Shown here: positions 48,410 through 59,393 of the stretch, piece after piece | Layout of the letters: each line of letters opens with the position of its first letter | Numbering within the stretch: position 1 is the first letter of the stretch | Source of the DNA: Rostratula benghalensis | Lineage: Eukaryota; Chordata; Aves; Charadriiformes; Rostratulidae | Length of the DNA: 64,000 nt | Assembly: GCA_013399305.1 (NCBI GenBank) | Contig: VXAI01000049.1 | Span: forward strand, 2,658,425-2,722,424 | Reading direction: 5' to 3' | Notes under the pieces: generated by a model | Database searches by the model: none | What the model was told of the DNA's origin: nothing | What the model saw: the letters and a program-made list of their open reading frames with translations, nothing else | Translations under genes and position numbers: made by a program

Positions 48410-51400
48410 TAGAAATTAATTCAACAAGGGAGATGTGGCCTATGAAGAAGAAGGTATGAGAAAGGTTTGGGCCAGCTGCAGTTCCCCCAAGGTATAATGG
48501 GGAGAGAACAGCCATGAGGGTGTACAGGTGGATTTTCTGAGTCATGCTATGGCTATGAAGCTGCAACGTCCTTAGCAGGGCCAGCGTGAGCTCTTTAGGT
48601 AATTCTGAGATGCTTCTAAAATACGTTCTTCAGTTTTGTTTTTTGAATGTATATTGTGTGAGGTATTCAGGAGGTCATAGTTCATTTGCTGAGAGTCAGT
48701 CCCAATTCCTGTAATCTCACTTGATGAGTGACAGGCTCATCTCTCCACAGAGCTGTAGCAGCTATGGTGAGCTTCTTATATTTGCTGGAGTCCACCTGCA
48801 TGGGTCTGATTGCAGCCTGTAAATCAAATAGTGGTCTAGCATTCACCCTGTAACTGACACAGTGCAGACCTGTTCTGGTTAATGAACTTGAAGTCAGCCG
48901 TGTTTGAAACCCACATGACATGGCAGCCCTGTTGCTTGTAAGGAGATCTGAAATGTGAATGTGCAGGCTATCCTTCCGTATTTGGAGTTGGATTTCTTTA
49001 ACTCCTGGAAAACAGCTTGTAGCAGTGTTCTCATGTTTGTTTTAGGCAAATTATTGTGCTATACTCCTGGCTTTTGTGTTGGCAGCCCAGAGAGTGCTAG
49101 GGTACTGTAAAAATAGCTGTGGGCATTTAAGGTCCTTACCTGTGTAGGCACTGTTAGATGCATTTTCTATTTCATTAGTTATTTGTTCTCTAAAATCACC
49201 TATTTCTTCTTCTTTTTTGGTCGTCAGGTAATTGTATGCTGGCACTGATGTGAGTAAAAGTTCAGGGGCTTGTTTTCAATCATCTTATTCTTTAGGCCAA
49301 TCTGAACTGGACAAGAAGTGTCATGCAAATGCTTCTTTAAAGTTCTATTTTGGCTGTTTTGTGAACTATTTATATATTTTTCTTTTAAATATGAGAGTCA
49401 CAGTGCTAATACAGTGCCTCTGGATTAGTTTATTTGGTTGGTATTTGGGCCACCAGCACAAACCAGGAAAGCCTGTGAAAGCTGTATATCTGAGGAAGCC
49501 AGATCTAGGGGCCTCTGGCTCCTTTCAGACTCTGTTTTGTTTTGTTTTTTGATACATCCCTGTATATTTTCTATCATGAAGGCTAATAGCATTCTGTAAA
49601 CTATGTAAAGGTGAATACATTTCATCTCAAAATAGTTTACTACTATGATCTGATACAGCTTTGTATTTCAGCCTTGCTGTGTCACCATTCTCTCTTCCAC
49701 ATGGCAGCTGTGGGCATTGAGCAGACAGGAGGGCCTAGACATGGAAGAGAAAGGGGGTTTTTGTGCATAAGGATTTTGGGGACTCTTACTTTTTTGTTTT
49801 AATTGATTTTTTTTTTTAAATAATGTTTCTTCCCTCTGTGCTTCCAGATGGAAGCTCTGAAATTGGCAAGGTATAAACGGCTCACTCTCTTTAAAAAAAA
49901 AATAATAATATACATGCTTCTGAATGTTTTAGAGACTGGAATTTTAGTAGTTTTAATATTGACTTTGTGGTTTAATGAGAACAGTTTTAAAATCTGATTT
50001 TATAAATCTCAGAATTTCATAGTTGCTGGACCTGTCAGAAGAAGCCTGTGAGGACTGAATGCTTTTCCAGAAACTGTTAACTGGTGTGTGTATTCTGTTG
50101 CAATGGCAGATGATGGAGAGGTTAGGTTAGTTTTATTGAAAGGTTTTTCTCTCTCAATTTGACCCTTGTGATTTTATTTTATTTTAAAGTTGTCATCTTG
50201 TGCTGGAATTTACCATGCCAGCCTTAGTTTAGCTTGATTTCAAGCACTTGACTAAATGTCTCCTGTAAAGAAAGAAGAATGAAATCTAACCTGGTTTTGA
50301 CTGTACTACATAAAGTTGAGGACCATGGTAAGCCAAGGGTGTAGACTGTCCAGGACACACATTATTTTTCCTGTTAGAAAACACATGTGCATCTTTGTTT
50401 CATTATTTCTTTCCGGTAAGTGGACATTTTGTAAACTCCCACCTGAGGGCATGGCACCTCCAAAAAGGACTGTGTCAAGGTTAGTCATAATGAGTAAAAT
50501 ATGCAAATTCAAATTAAAAATATTTTCTTAATCGAGGATGCATAAATTATTCCCAGTGGGCACCTAAGTGACAATAAATTTCGCATGCCTGGGAATTAAC
50601 ATGCCCCACTTATATTACTTTGCTGTTCCATTAAAAAAAAATGCATTATTCATTTAAATGGCTTCCACTGTATTTAGCTTCTGAAAAAGAGATCCAGCTA
50701 TTATTTTGAGGCCTAAATTTAAGCAACATATAGGACAATTTTGTGTATGCTTGCGTACTGAACTTGGATAATATGTTACATGTAACGTCTTCAAAAGTAC
50801 AAAAATAAAATAATACCAAAAAATATACCAGTTCAGCTAACTGCTGTGAGTGAAACAATGTCAGTATTTCTGACACCTAATTTTAGAGTATGCAAAAGCT
50901 CACCATGCATGTCCAAATCTTTTGAGCTTTGACTGTACGCCTGTTAAACCCACACTGTGGCCAGGTAATATAATGCAAGAATATATTTTTTTTCCTGTCC
51001 TCCTTGGAGGGTTGTTTGTCCCCTGATCTGCTGCACAGCTGCTTCTGCAGGCACTGCTGCTCTGTCCACCCCATGCAGGGCGCAGAGGCCAGGAAAGAAG
51101 CTAGAGCTGAAGCGTGATTTTTCAAGGGGGACCATGGAGTGTTTGAGTTGGGAATAGGCAGGAGGGAATGAAAATATGGGAATGGTGTGTGGAGCTCTTG
51201 ACTGTCCCTCTGTAGCTGTCTTTTGATAATCTTTAACTGCCAGTTTGTTCCTATGAGCAGCAGTTAGTAAAAACGGGCTGGTTTATCTGCACACATTCTC
51301 CTTAGCTGGGCAGGTTTGAATGTCCAAGGGTTTCTGCAAGCTCTCACTGAGTGTATGCTGAGCACTTTGTATCTAATCAGTTTTTTGGGGTTTTTTTGTT

Positions 51401-53304
51401 TTTTTTTAAGCCCTTGGAGGTGCCTAAGGACACCATACAAGCTCAGATTCTCTCCATGTAAATCATGTACAGGGGGATTTCAAAAGCGCTCAGGCTAACC
51501 CTGCTTCTGTAGAAATCAATTGTTAAGATCCTCGTGACTTCAGTGGGAGTAGTTACACCAACACAGAGTGCTTTGAAAATGCCTCCCTAAACTGTAAATG
51601 AGAATATACATTTGAGAATGTTGCAACCTAATTTTTATCCTGAGCTTGTGATGGTAGTAACTGAGTGCCCTAGATTTAGCGCTGTATCTACTTGATTATG
51701 TCACTTCACCACGTTGTCTGAATTTGGCACTGTAATTCATATTTACATGGGATTTGTTCTTTTTGTCTCCTTGGTCCTTGTATATTTACTGTGGTGGTCC
51801 TGTCAGTCCACGGCTACACCTGTGCTCACACAGACATTTCAGGAACAATTTATCCTAGCTATTTCAGTATGCATAAGCGTAAGACGTTTTCAGATATAGA
51901 TATATAACATATCATTTTTTCTTTTTAAGGACAAAATGGACTAAATTGAGATATTGTTAAGATTTGCATATTGGTGGGGAGTTTTGGGGGAGTTTGTTTT
52001 TTGGTTTTTTTTTTTTTTCTTTGAAATGTCTGAATAAATACTTGAGTGGCCGTTTAAAACATTGACATAATTAGTTGTTCGATTATGTTAGAAAAACTAA
52101 ACTGTGACAGATTTTTAAAGAATACTTCAAAAACTGAGTCTGGAGGTAACAGCTTTATTACTGCATGATGACTTGACCCATATTTCCTAACATGATTTCC
52201 CTACTGTAACTCGAATTGAGTTCATGTAAGTCTAATGATATCAGTTGACCTTGACAGCTAGACCTAAAAGCCTGTAGTTGTCCTGTTTTTTTAAGGATCT
52301 TTTAGGTGTTCCTTGTTTTAGTTCTTCAGCATTTTCAAGAAATCACATTTAAAAAAAGATACCAAAAAAACCCTACCAAGAAAGTACAACTGATTCTCGC
52401 ACCAAGAATTTTTGCAATTCCTTTGAATCTTGGGATCAAGTATATTTTATGTATAGTTGCACAGAAATACCTCTCTGTGGCATAAACACGTAATACCTGT
52501 GTAGCAGAGAAATGATACTGATTATACAGCCACATGACAAATGGTTATCAAATACTTTTGCCTCCTTTAGTGAGTGATGACTATTGTCATTTAGGATTTT
52601 TCTTAACCTTTAGCTCTGCCTTTAAATGATTAATTTTTATATATGTGCTCTTTTAAAATCCACCTACTAGTAAATATTTTTCCACTTTTCTTGAGTGGAA
52701 TTTCCAGGTAAAGTACCTTGGCCCGATGCCTATGGTCAGTGTTAGTGGTAATGATGAGCTTCAAGTCAGTTATTTTAAAATCCACTGGGTTAGAAACGTT
52801 AGACTTCTGCATAATAATGTAAAGGGGACACTACCAGCTTTCTGATGGGCCTGTCACTTCTAGCTCTGAGATCACATCTTAAAACTTGCTTTGAGCCCTT
52901 TAAGAGCAAACCTGAAAACCGCCTCATTACTATGCATAGAAAAACTACTTTAATCACTTTGAGATTTCTAAAATGTATTTGTTAAAATCTTTCTCTCATT
53001 CTGAGGCTGATATCATTTGACGAAGGGCACTGAGGGAGCCTGACTTGAGAGGTATTGGGACATGAAAATATTGGAAATTCTTATAAGCAGTGTTTAAAAT
53101 AGCTTTTCTGTAAATGATTTGGTTCACACAGAAAATGTGATCATCTGGTGCTGTGGTTTGGCAAGCACTCTTGATGAATATGAATAAATTCACAGGTGAT
53201 TTCACCTTTTATGAGTAACATGACCATGTTTAATTTGTCGTAACAACTTTTCTAGCATCATGAATTTTTCCGTTTTTGTGTTTGCCAGTAGTGTAGGCAA
53301 GAGA
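48410..53304. other. Intron-like, no exon confirmed
   Basis: T-rich on the plus strand. A 23-bp segment at 49848-49870 has good splice sites on the plus strand. A 105-bp segment at 49140-49244 has good splice sites and a K/E-rich open frame on the minus strand. Neither is supported by homology. T-rich runs occur near 49807-49817 and 52002-52020. Confidence 0.5.
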
Positions 53305-53535
53305 GAGGTGGAGCTGCTGGAGAAGGTCCAGTGAAGGGCCACAAAAATGATGAAGGGGCTGGAGCATCTCCCCTATGAGGAAAGTTTGAGATTGCTGGCA
53401 CTGTTCAGCCTGGAGGAGAAAAGGCTCAGGGGATCTTATCTAAGTACCTTCAAATACCTGAAGGAAGGGTGCAAAGAAGTCAGAGCAAGGCTGTTTTTAC
53501 TGGTGTCCAGTGATAGGAGCAGAGGCATTGTCCTG
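53305..53535 (+). mobile_element. CR1 LINE ORF2 tail fragment with an internal stop
   Basis: The translated frame shows the CR1 ORF2 C-terminal tail (LEKVQ, stop, RATKMMKGLEHLPYEESLR, LFSLEEKRLRG, FKYLKEGCKE, SSDRSRG). The TGA near 53330 interrupts it, and the element breaks off before the usual RF(R/K)xxIRxxFF segment, so both ends are missing. Confidence 0.93.
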
Positions 53536-53889
53536 CTTTTGCTCTTTGCTCTGTAGCTATCTGCAGGAAGCATAGATCCAGAGTACTTTGTCCTTGTTAG
53601 CCAGGCTTAGCCAGTCCTCTTCTCACAGGATCTCTAATGCCAAAACCTTTAGCCTTCTTGTGTACTTACTGTCTGGATCATGTATCGGGACTCCCTGAGC
53701 TCAGGTGGCAGAAGTGCACCACCTGCTTTGCTTGGCTGAGTGGGATGAATTGGTCAAAGAGAGTTCCAGGTCTTCCCAAGGTCTGCATCTGCTTTCCACC
53801 ATCCCAATCTCATTCCTGTACCCAACAACCCTGAGAAGAGCTAAATCACCCAGTCTGCCTTTCCTATGAAACCAAGCTGTCCTGAACAA
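53536..53889. other. Unidentified segment between two opposed CR1 pieces
   Basis: Unique-looking, moderately C-rich sequence with 64-65-codon open frames on both strands; no family recognised. Confidence 0.4.
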
Positions 53890-53938
53890 AATCACAGAAT
53901 CACAGACTATCAGGGATTGGAAGGGAACTTAAAGGAGA
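53890..53938 (-). mobile_element. CR1 LINE 3'-tip fragment, reverse
   Basis: AATCACAGAATCACAGACTA followed by TCAGGGATTGGAAGGGAACT on the plus strand, the complement of the CR1 tail. Only about 50 bp remain. Confidence 0.85.
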
Positions 53939-55098
53939 GCTTTTGGTATTCCTTTGCAAGGGCAAACTCATTAGAGCAGAGATGTGATGTTGGGGTAAAT
54001 ACGTGTGAGGAGAGAGTGCAGTGGTAAGAAACTGTGTTGGCAGAGCTATCTGTTCATAAATGCTGAAAGCATCATTGAATAACAAAATACATTCATTTGG
54101 TAGTTCGGTACCTTGTTGTTGTTGAGCTGATTAAAAAAAAATCAAGGATTTTTTGTCTTGCAAAAATAGTTTTTGGGTTTTGTTTGGTCTTGAAGTTTGG
54201 TTTATTACACAATATTAGAAGTATTTCAAGTAACAAAGCAGCCTGTGATTGGTATTGAGAAGGCAGGAGAGAGCCCTGTGTTACATAGATCAGTAGGTTG
54301 TTGTCTAGGAAGTTGGATTTTATATTATTTGTTAGAAGACAATAATGACTGAAAATTTTGAGTGCCTTCATTTTCTGTCACTGATCACTGAGAAGCAGGG
54401 TATTTTGTGATTCAGTAACATCCGCATAGAATAAAGTTAATTCATGGATTTTTTTATAATGTTATTTTTATTGGAGATATGGTTTGAAACTGAAGATAGA
54501 TGACATGAGAAACATAATTCTTCTTCCATTGACATAATCTCTACTTGTAGAATGTAACAAATAACCTGAAAGAGGAGGAAGTATTTTGCTCATTGGAGAC
54601 ATGAATAATTCTTCTATATGAATCTTGTTCAGTCAGATAAATTAATTTCTAGATTTGGTCTGCAAACTAATAAAGATTCCTTTCAAATATTAGAATCAGC
54701 ATGGAAGACTTGGGGAAAAAAAATCACGATTAGAAATTCTCTAAGCTGAATGCAAACTGAAGTTGGCAATTAAATTTAGCCTTAACAGTGGTGTGATGTA
54801 TGTGATGTTAAGATTCCCCCCCGCCCCCTAAATTCAGGGCAAAGTGGTTTTCTTTTGGTCTTAATATTGTTTATTGAAAAAGGTAGTAGTTTGTTTACCT
54901 CATACCCAAGGAAAACAAAGTCGTAACCGGGATAAAAGAAACTGGTGGTTGCTAAATGTTTGCTGTTGTTTGGCTGGCAAAGTGTGGTGTTATTTTGAAT
55001 TTGGGCTTTTATGGCAAGGTGTGCGTGTTTGTGTGGAGCTTGTTTGGCTTTTGATTGAGAGCATTGTGGGTTGTTGGTTTGGGGTTTGTTTTTTTGGC

Positions 55099-55123
55099 TT
55101 TTTTGTTGTTGTTTTTTGGTTTG
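55099..55123. repeat. Left arm of a low-complexity inverted repeat
   Basis: Twenty bases, T6-G-TT-G-TT-G-T6-G, are exactly complementary to the right arm within 55716-55742; the match continues with GTTTG after a 2-base gap. Confidence 0.6.
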
Positions 55124-55715
55124 TTTTTTTTTTTCTTTTGGAAAACAGATATTTAAGACAATAAAAATATCCTTTATTTTCAGTTTCATTTAATAACTGG
55201 TACAGAGTTCTGTGGGTAGTAGGTAGGGTTACTGATAGGCTGGATATTAAGCTTATGAAGTGTTAATACAGATCTTCAAAAATATTTTGATAGATGTTAA
55301 TATTGAAATAGCATTGGAAACTGAGGGACTATTTCAACACAACTAGCTCTTGTTGTTTGATCACCTGATCCAGTAATTTTGAATCCTTGCCCTTGCTGGG
55401 CTGGAATATGAAATTAAGCATTCAGATCTGGAAACCCAGCCTCCAGAGAATTTTGCTCTTTTTGGAAAAGACAACTCTGTCAGCACAATGGAACCATCTC
55501 ATGTTGCTGGAATAAAAGGCATTTCTGGAAGGCATTTCAAAGAAGATACGAAACTGTAGAGACCACATAGAGAGAAGGAGAGCAGGGAAGAGATAAGGAA
55601 GAGTATGGGTGAAAAAATGTTAAAAAAACACTAGGCCAAACCCATTATTTTCTGCTAATGTGGGTTAAGTAAGCCTACAGTATGAAACCTTTTTAAAAGA
55701 AAAAAAACCACAAAC

Positions 55716-55742
55716 CAAACCACAAAAAACAACAACAAAAAA
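55716..55742. repeat. Right arm of the low-complexity inverted repeat
   Basis: CAAACCA followed by C-A6-CAACAACA6; its reverse complement matches 55099-55123 apart from a 2-base insertion. Confidence 0.6.
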
Positions 55743-56048
55743 TAGTTAATGTATTATTATTAAAATTAAGATGACACCTGCTGAATTGCACTGTTATGTG
55801 CAAGCCTTTTTTAAATTCCACTTATGCATGCTTCTAGTAGTTTGAGAAAGTTTAATATAGACTTGAAATATCTTCTAATTGAAATTGATTAAAATGCATT
55901 TCCCTGCTTTTGTGTGGTCTCATGGAATGTATTTTTGCATTTAGAATTGGTGATTTTTATTATTATCTGCTACATAGTGTAAGTCGTTGATGTAACTTCA
56001 ATGTGTGCTGGATTAGCTTCTACTGTTAACATTCCTTTTTATTTCCAG

Positions 56049-56140
56049 TTGCTGGAATTATTGCAGCTGATTTTGCCCCAGGCACGGTTCACTGGGGAGC
56101 TGGTACCTGGGGTTCCGTTGATATCCCTGTCACTGGGAAG
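56049..56140 (+). CDS. PEDS1: PEDS1 (TMEM189/Kua)-like desaturase exon, diverged
   Basis: PEDS1 is the multi-pass endoplasmic-reticulum enzyme that introduces the vinyl-ether double bond of plasmalogens; its family (Kua/TMEM189 lipid desaturase domain) includes bacterial CarF and plant FAD4. The exon has an excellent acceptor (CCTTTTTATTTCCAG) and donor (GGGAAG, then GTAAGG). Reading two bases, then 30 codons from 56051, it encodes [13 protein letters not shown] and [17 protein letters not shown], ending in phase 0. From memory, the human protein has ...IADF.[21 protein letters not shown] at this point, about 20 of 31 residues identical counting the split valine. The HW pair and TWGSV are kept, but the aspartate of HWGAD is glycine (codon GGT, 56102-56104), and S to P and L to T changes precede the motif. 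The next exon should begin AFIRPF; I do not find it before the right edge, nor the preceding membrane exon to the left. It could be a functional paralogue, a poorly conserved orthologue or a decaying copy. Confidence 0.75.
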
Positions 56141-57594
56141 GTAAGGAGAGGTTGACTTGCATTCACTATGAGTAGCAGGCTAGAAATAAATCATTTTAAT
56201 ATGCTTTCTGAAGATAAAAAATTAGGAGGGGCAGTGGGTGTCTTGCTGATTATTTATATGCATGCCAGTAGTATCTGGGAACCTTGACTGTGGTTCTTGA
56301 AATAATATCCTTTCTTACTGATGTGTTGAGAAACCGCTCTGGTTTTAAACACTGAAGGAACTAACCTATTTCAAAGGCAGTATTTTCTGCATGCCAAATC
56401 AAAATGATTTTTTTTTTACTAGGAAAAAAGCCCCCTAAATTATTATCTGTAACAAAAAGTCTATCATACAGGTATGAAATTTTAGCCTCTTCTCCATTCA
56501 ACAAGTTTCTTGTTTGGTACCTCAAACCTGGTTCGTAAAAAGTGTGTGCCATGTGTCTGTTTACTTGTCTGTTGTGATGCTTGCTCTGATGATACTGGAC
56601 CAATAAAATAACTTGCTTTTCAGAAATGCTTAATAATTCCTTAATTTTAATTAATTTTTTGGTAACTGCATGGAAGGAGTCACACAGCTGAATGACAGTA
56701 ACATTCATGTAACAGTCATGTAACATAAGCGTTTTTCAAAAGAAGCCAGCACTGCGAATGAGCTCTGTTTAAAAAAACCACAGTTTTTACAAGTCTGTGG
56801 TTAGTATCTGAATACTAGTGAAAGGAATTATTTCCTTGCAACAATGCCATATTTAGCACACTAATAAAAGAGAGGAAGGAAAGTGGATCTTTGATAAGCT
56901 AATTATTTTTGGAACTTGCATCAGAGTTTAGTAAATCAGCATGCTGCATCTGCAGTGCTAACCAAACTAATCTAAAATACTTGCCTCCCTGTGGAGGTAT
57001 AGAAATGTCATAGTCCATGGAGACCTGCACTGCATTTATGCAGGTCTGCCTTTTCTGTCATAGATTCAACAGACCTTTCCAGAGAAGAGCTACAGTACTT
57101 TAAACAACCTTAACATGGGGTTTAAAGAGATTAATGAATATCAGCCTTGTACTAAATAAATCTTTATCACTTGCTTTACCTACTACAGTAATTGCCTCAG
57201 TGCAGTGAAACCCATTCAGTCTGCCAGCTTGCCATTAATCTCAAATACATCTTTGACAAAAGAATCTGCCTTATCTTCATTTTGTGTGTGTATGTGAGCT
57301 CTGGCACTTAATCAGGTCATCAAAACACTAGATATGAATCTGTTTAGTTGTATGACTGTTACGTGTTAGAGGAGTGCTGATATCATGTAAGAGATTTATA
57401 ATTTTTTTAAAAAAGCAGGCTTCCAAGACTGTTTGTTACAAATAGGTATGTGTCCTGTCACTAAATAAAATGTGTTAACAAATGTGAGGAGAAGATTGTA
57501 GTGTGTGAGGTTTATGCAGACAAACAGGATGTGTGTCTTGCCCGCTGAAACATCCTCAGTGTTGCTCCTGCCCAAACAGCAATAGTTTGGGTCA

Positions 57595-57614
57595 TATCAC
57601 AGATAGCTGTGATA
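57595..57614. repeat. Perfect 8-bp hairpin
   Basis: TATCACAG, loop ATAG, CTGTGATA. The CACAGATAG motif recurs directly to its right. Function unknown; too short to call an RNA gene. Confidence 0.6.
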
Positions 57615-59093
57615 GCACAGATAGTTTCCATATTATGGCTTCAAAACTCCTTTATGTCTACAGGCATAACAAAAAAACCCAACCCTTTTAATATGGCTAT
57701 TGAGTTATTATTTGGAATCAGGCTGCTGTGTAATTAATGCAGATATTTTACACCTGTTTCATAATGCAAACACTTTTCATTAGCCACAATGTTACCATGA
57801 AATTAATTATGTATATCCATGTGAATTTGAACTTCTTTAAAACTTCTGCCTTTAAATTTTTTTTTTAATTATGTCCTTATTTTCTTAGTATTTCTGGAGT
57901 GTTTTCAGACTCTTGCTGAAGGACTGTCTGTTTTCTGAGCTCACAACTAAACATGTAAACAGAAGTTAGGTATTTTTGGAATAATCAGTAAGGGTAAGTT
58001 ATATGAATGGATTGTGTTGTCCCTGGGACTAATAAGAATTTGGCATTTAGGAGGAATATAATTCTGGGTATGGGAGGGGCCTCAGGTAGCTCATATCAGC
58101 ACAGAAAATAGTGCATGCAAAGAAGAAGGTAAGAATCACATGACAAGGACTGAGTACATGGACAGGGCAATGTGCAGTTCAACGTGGGGCAGAAATTACA
58201 TACAGTTTTTTGTAGTCACCCTTAAATTAGTGCTGCACTGGATTCTTCCCAGTAGATGGGAATCAGATGAGGGTCTGATGTACTCATTAACTTCATCAAG
58301 GGAGATGATTAACATCTGCATGTAAGCTGCTTAACCTCAAAGGCTAGGGAGGAAGATGACCAAAGGTTAAAAAACATTGGAAATATAATCTTACAGGGCA
58401 TATCAAACTCCCCATGATTGAAATATCTGCTGTAAATTCTGTTGAGCCAATAAGTGAATGTTGAAATCATTGAGAATGGTGAGGGTAATCTGCATTATTT
58501 TTATTAATTCAACCATTTAGGTTAGGTTTTCACAATGGAGGGCATGGGTCTTTTGGGTGCTTGTTTTCACAGTTGGAGTGTGTGGAGTTGGGTGTGTTTC
58601 TCTGTATCTCTGCACAGCTGTTCTCACTTCACAGTCATTATGCCCGTTGCAGCCTTTCTTGAAGCACATTGACATAGATCTGGAAAGCTCTGTATAGAAA
58701 CATTAAGTATTATTGATGCTAAACACTTGGGGATATCCCTGACTTCTGTTTTTCCTTGCCATGTTACGCACCAGATTTCTTTGAAAAAGTAGTTTCAGTG
58801 AATAAGGCAGTATATCCTAGGTTATCCTGGAATCTCAAGTGACTTGAGACTGGATAATCGAGGCTGACCTGTACATTTATTTGAACTGTTCTTGATTAAG
58901 GAGTGGGTCTGTTCAGCAGAAAAACCACAAGTGAGAATTTGCCCTTTACATTTAGATTATTTTTATACTATGTTTCTTGACCTTTCAGTGCTGTGTTTGG
59001 TGCTTGCAGTTGCTAAGCATTTTTTAGCTCCTTTAAAAATCAGGCACAAGACACTGATGGGTTTGAGACTGTATTCAAGAGCTGGCAGAGTGC

Positions 59094-59149
59094 TTTTTTT
59101 TTTTTTTTTTTCCCTTTTTTGTGGTTTGTTCCCTACCCCTCCCCCCCCC
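59094..59149. repeat. T18 and C9 homopolymer cluster
   Basis: T18 (59094-59111), then CCCT6, and C9 at 59141-59149; pyrimidine-rich low complexity. Confidence 0.85.
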
Positions 59150-59393
59150 TTCACAGCAGCCCTCGCCTATCTCTTGCTGCTCCACTGCTAAGACCATGAC
59201 CTGGCTGATGCTGTAATACTTATTCCTTTTCCTCCTTTGCACTGTTTTCAGAGTTTCCTTAGAGTCCTGCACGCGAACCACACACACTGCAGCTTGGTGC
59301 CTCTGCGTGTAGCTGCTGCTTTTGCCCTTGCTCTACAGTTGACCTTGCAAGGTCTTTCTTTCACAGTAATGTTTATATTTTATTCACTTTCAG

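Larger units (their letters stand above)
53939..56048. other. Intron-like; low-complexity T/G and A/C tracts
   Basis: A T/G-rich tract lies at about 55040-55137 and an A/C-rich tract at 55690-55742; parts of them are complementary. C7GC5 occurs at 54816-54828. The good pyrimidine tract at the right end serves the PEDS1-like exon. Confidence 0.6.
56141..59393. other. PEDS1: Intron downstream of the PEDS1-like exon
   Basis: AT-rich; no segment encoding the expected AFIRPFREHH block is seen. Exon-like pairs near 56422 and at the strong donor near 58119 (GAAGAAG, then GTAAGA) do not fit the phase-0 frame or any homology. T18 lies at 59094-59111 and C9 at 59141-59149. Confidence 0.6.

Noticed and set aside
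49848..49870. A 23-bp micro-exon with a good acceptor and GTATAA donor.
   Set aside because: Joined to the exon at 56049 it keeps a frame open only in the non-homologous frame; such short AG...GT pairs are frequent by chance.
54782..55189. 135-codon minus-strand frame.
   Set aside because: Largely encoded by the T/G-rich low-complexity tract (poly-K/Q), not a protein.
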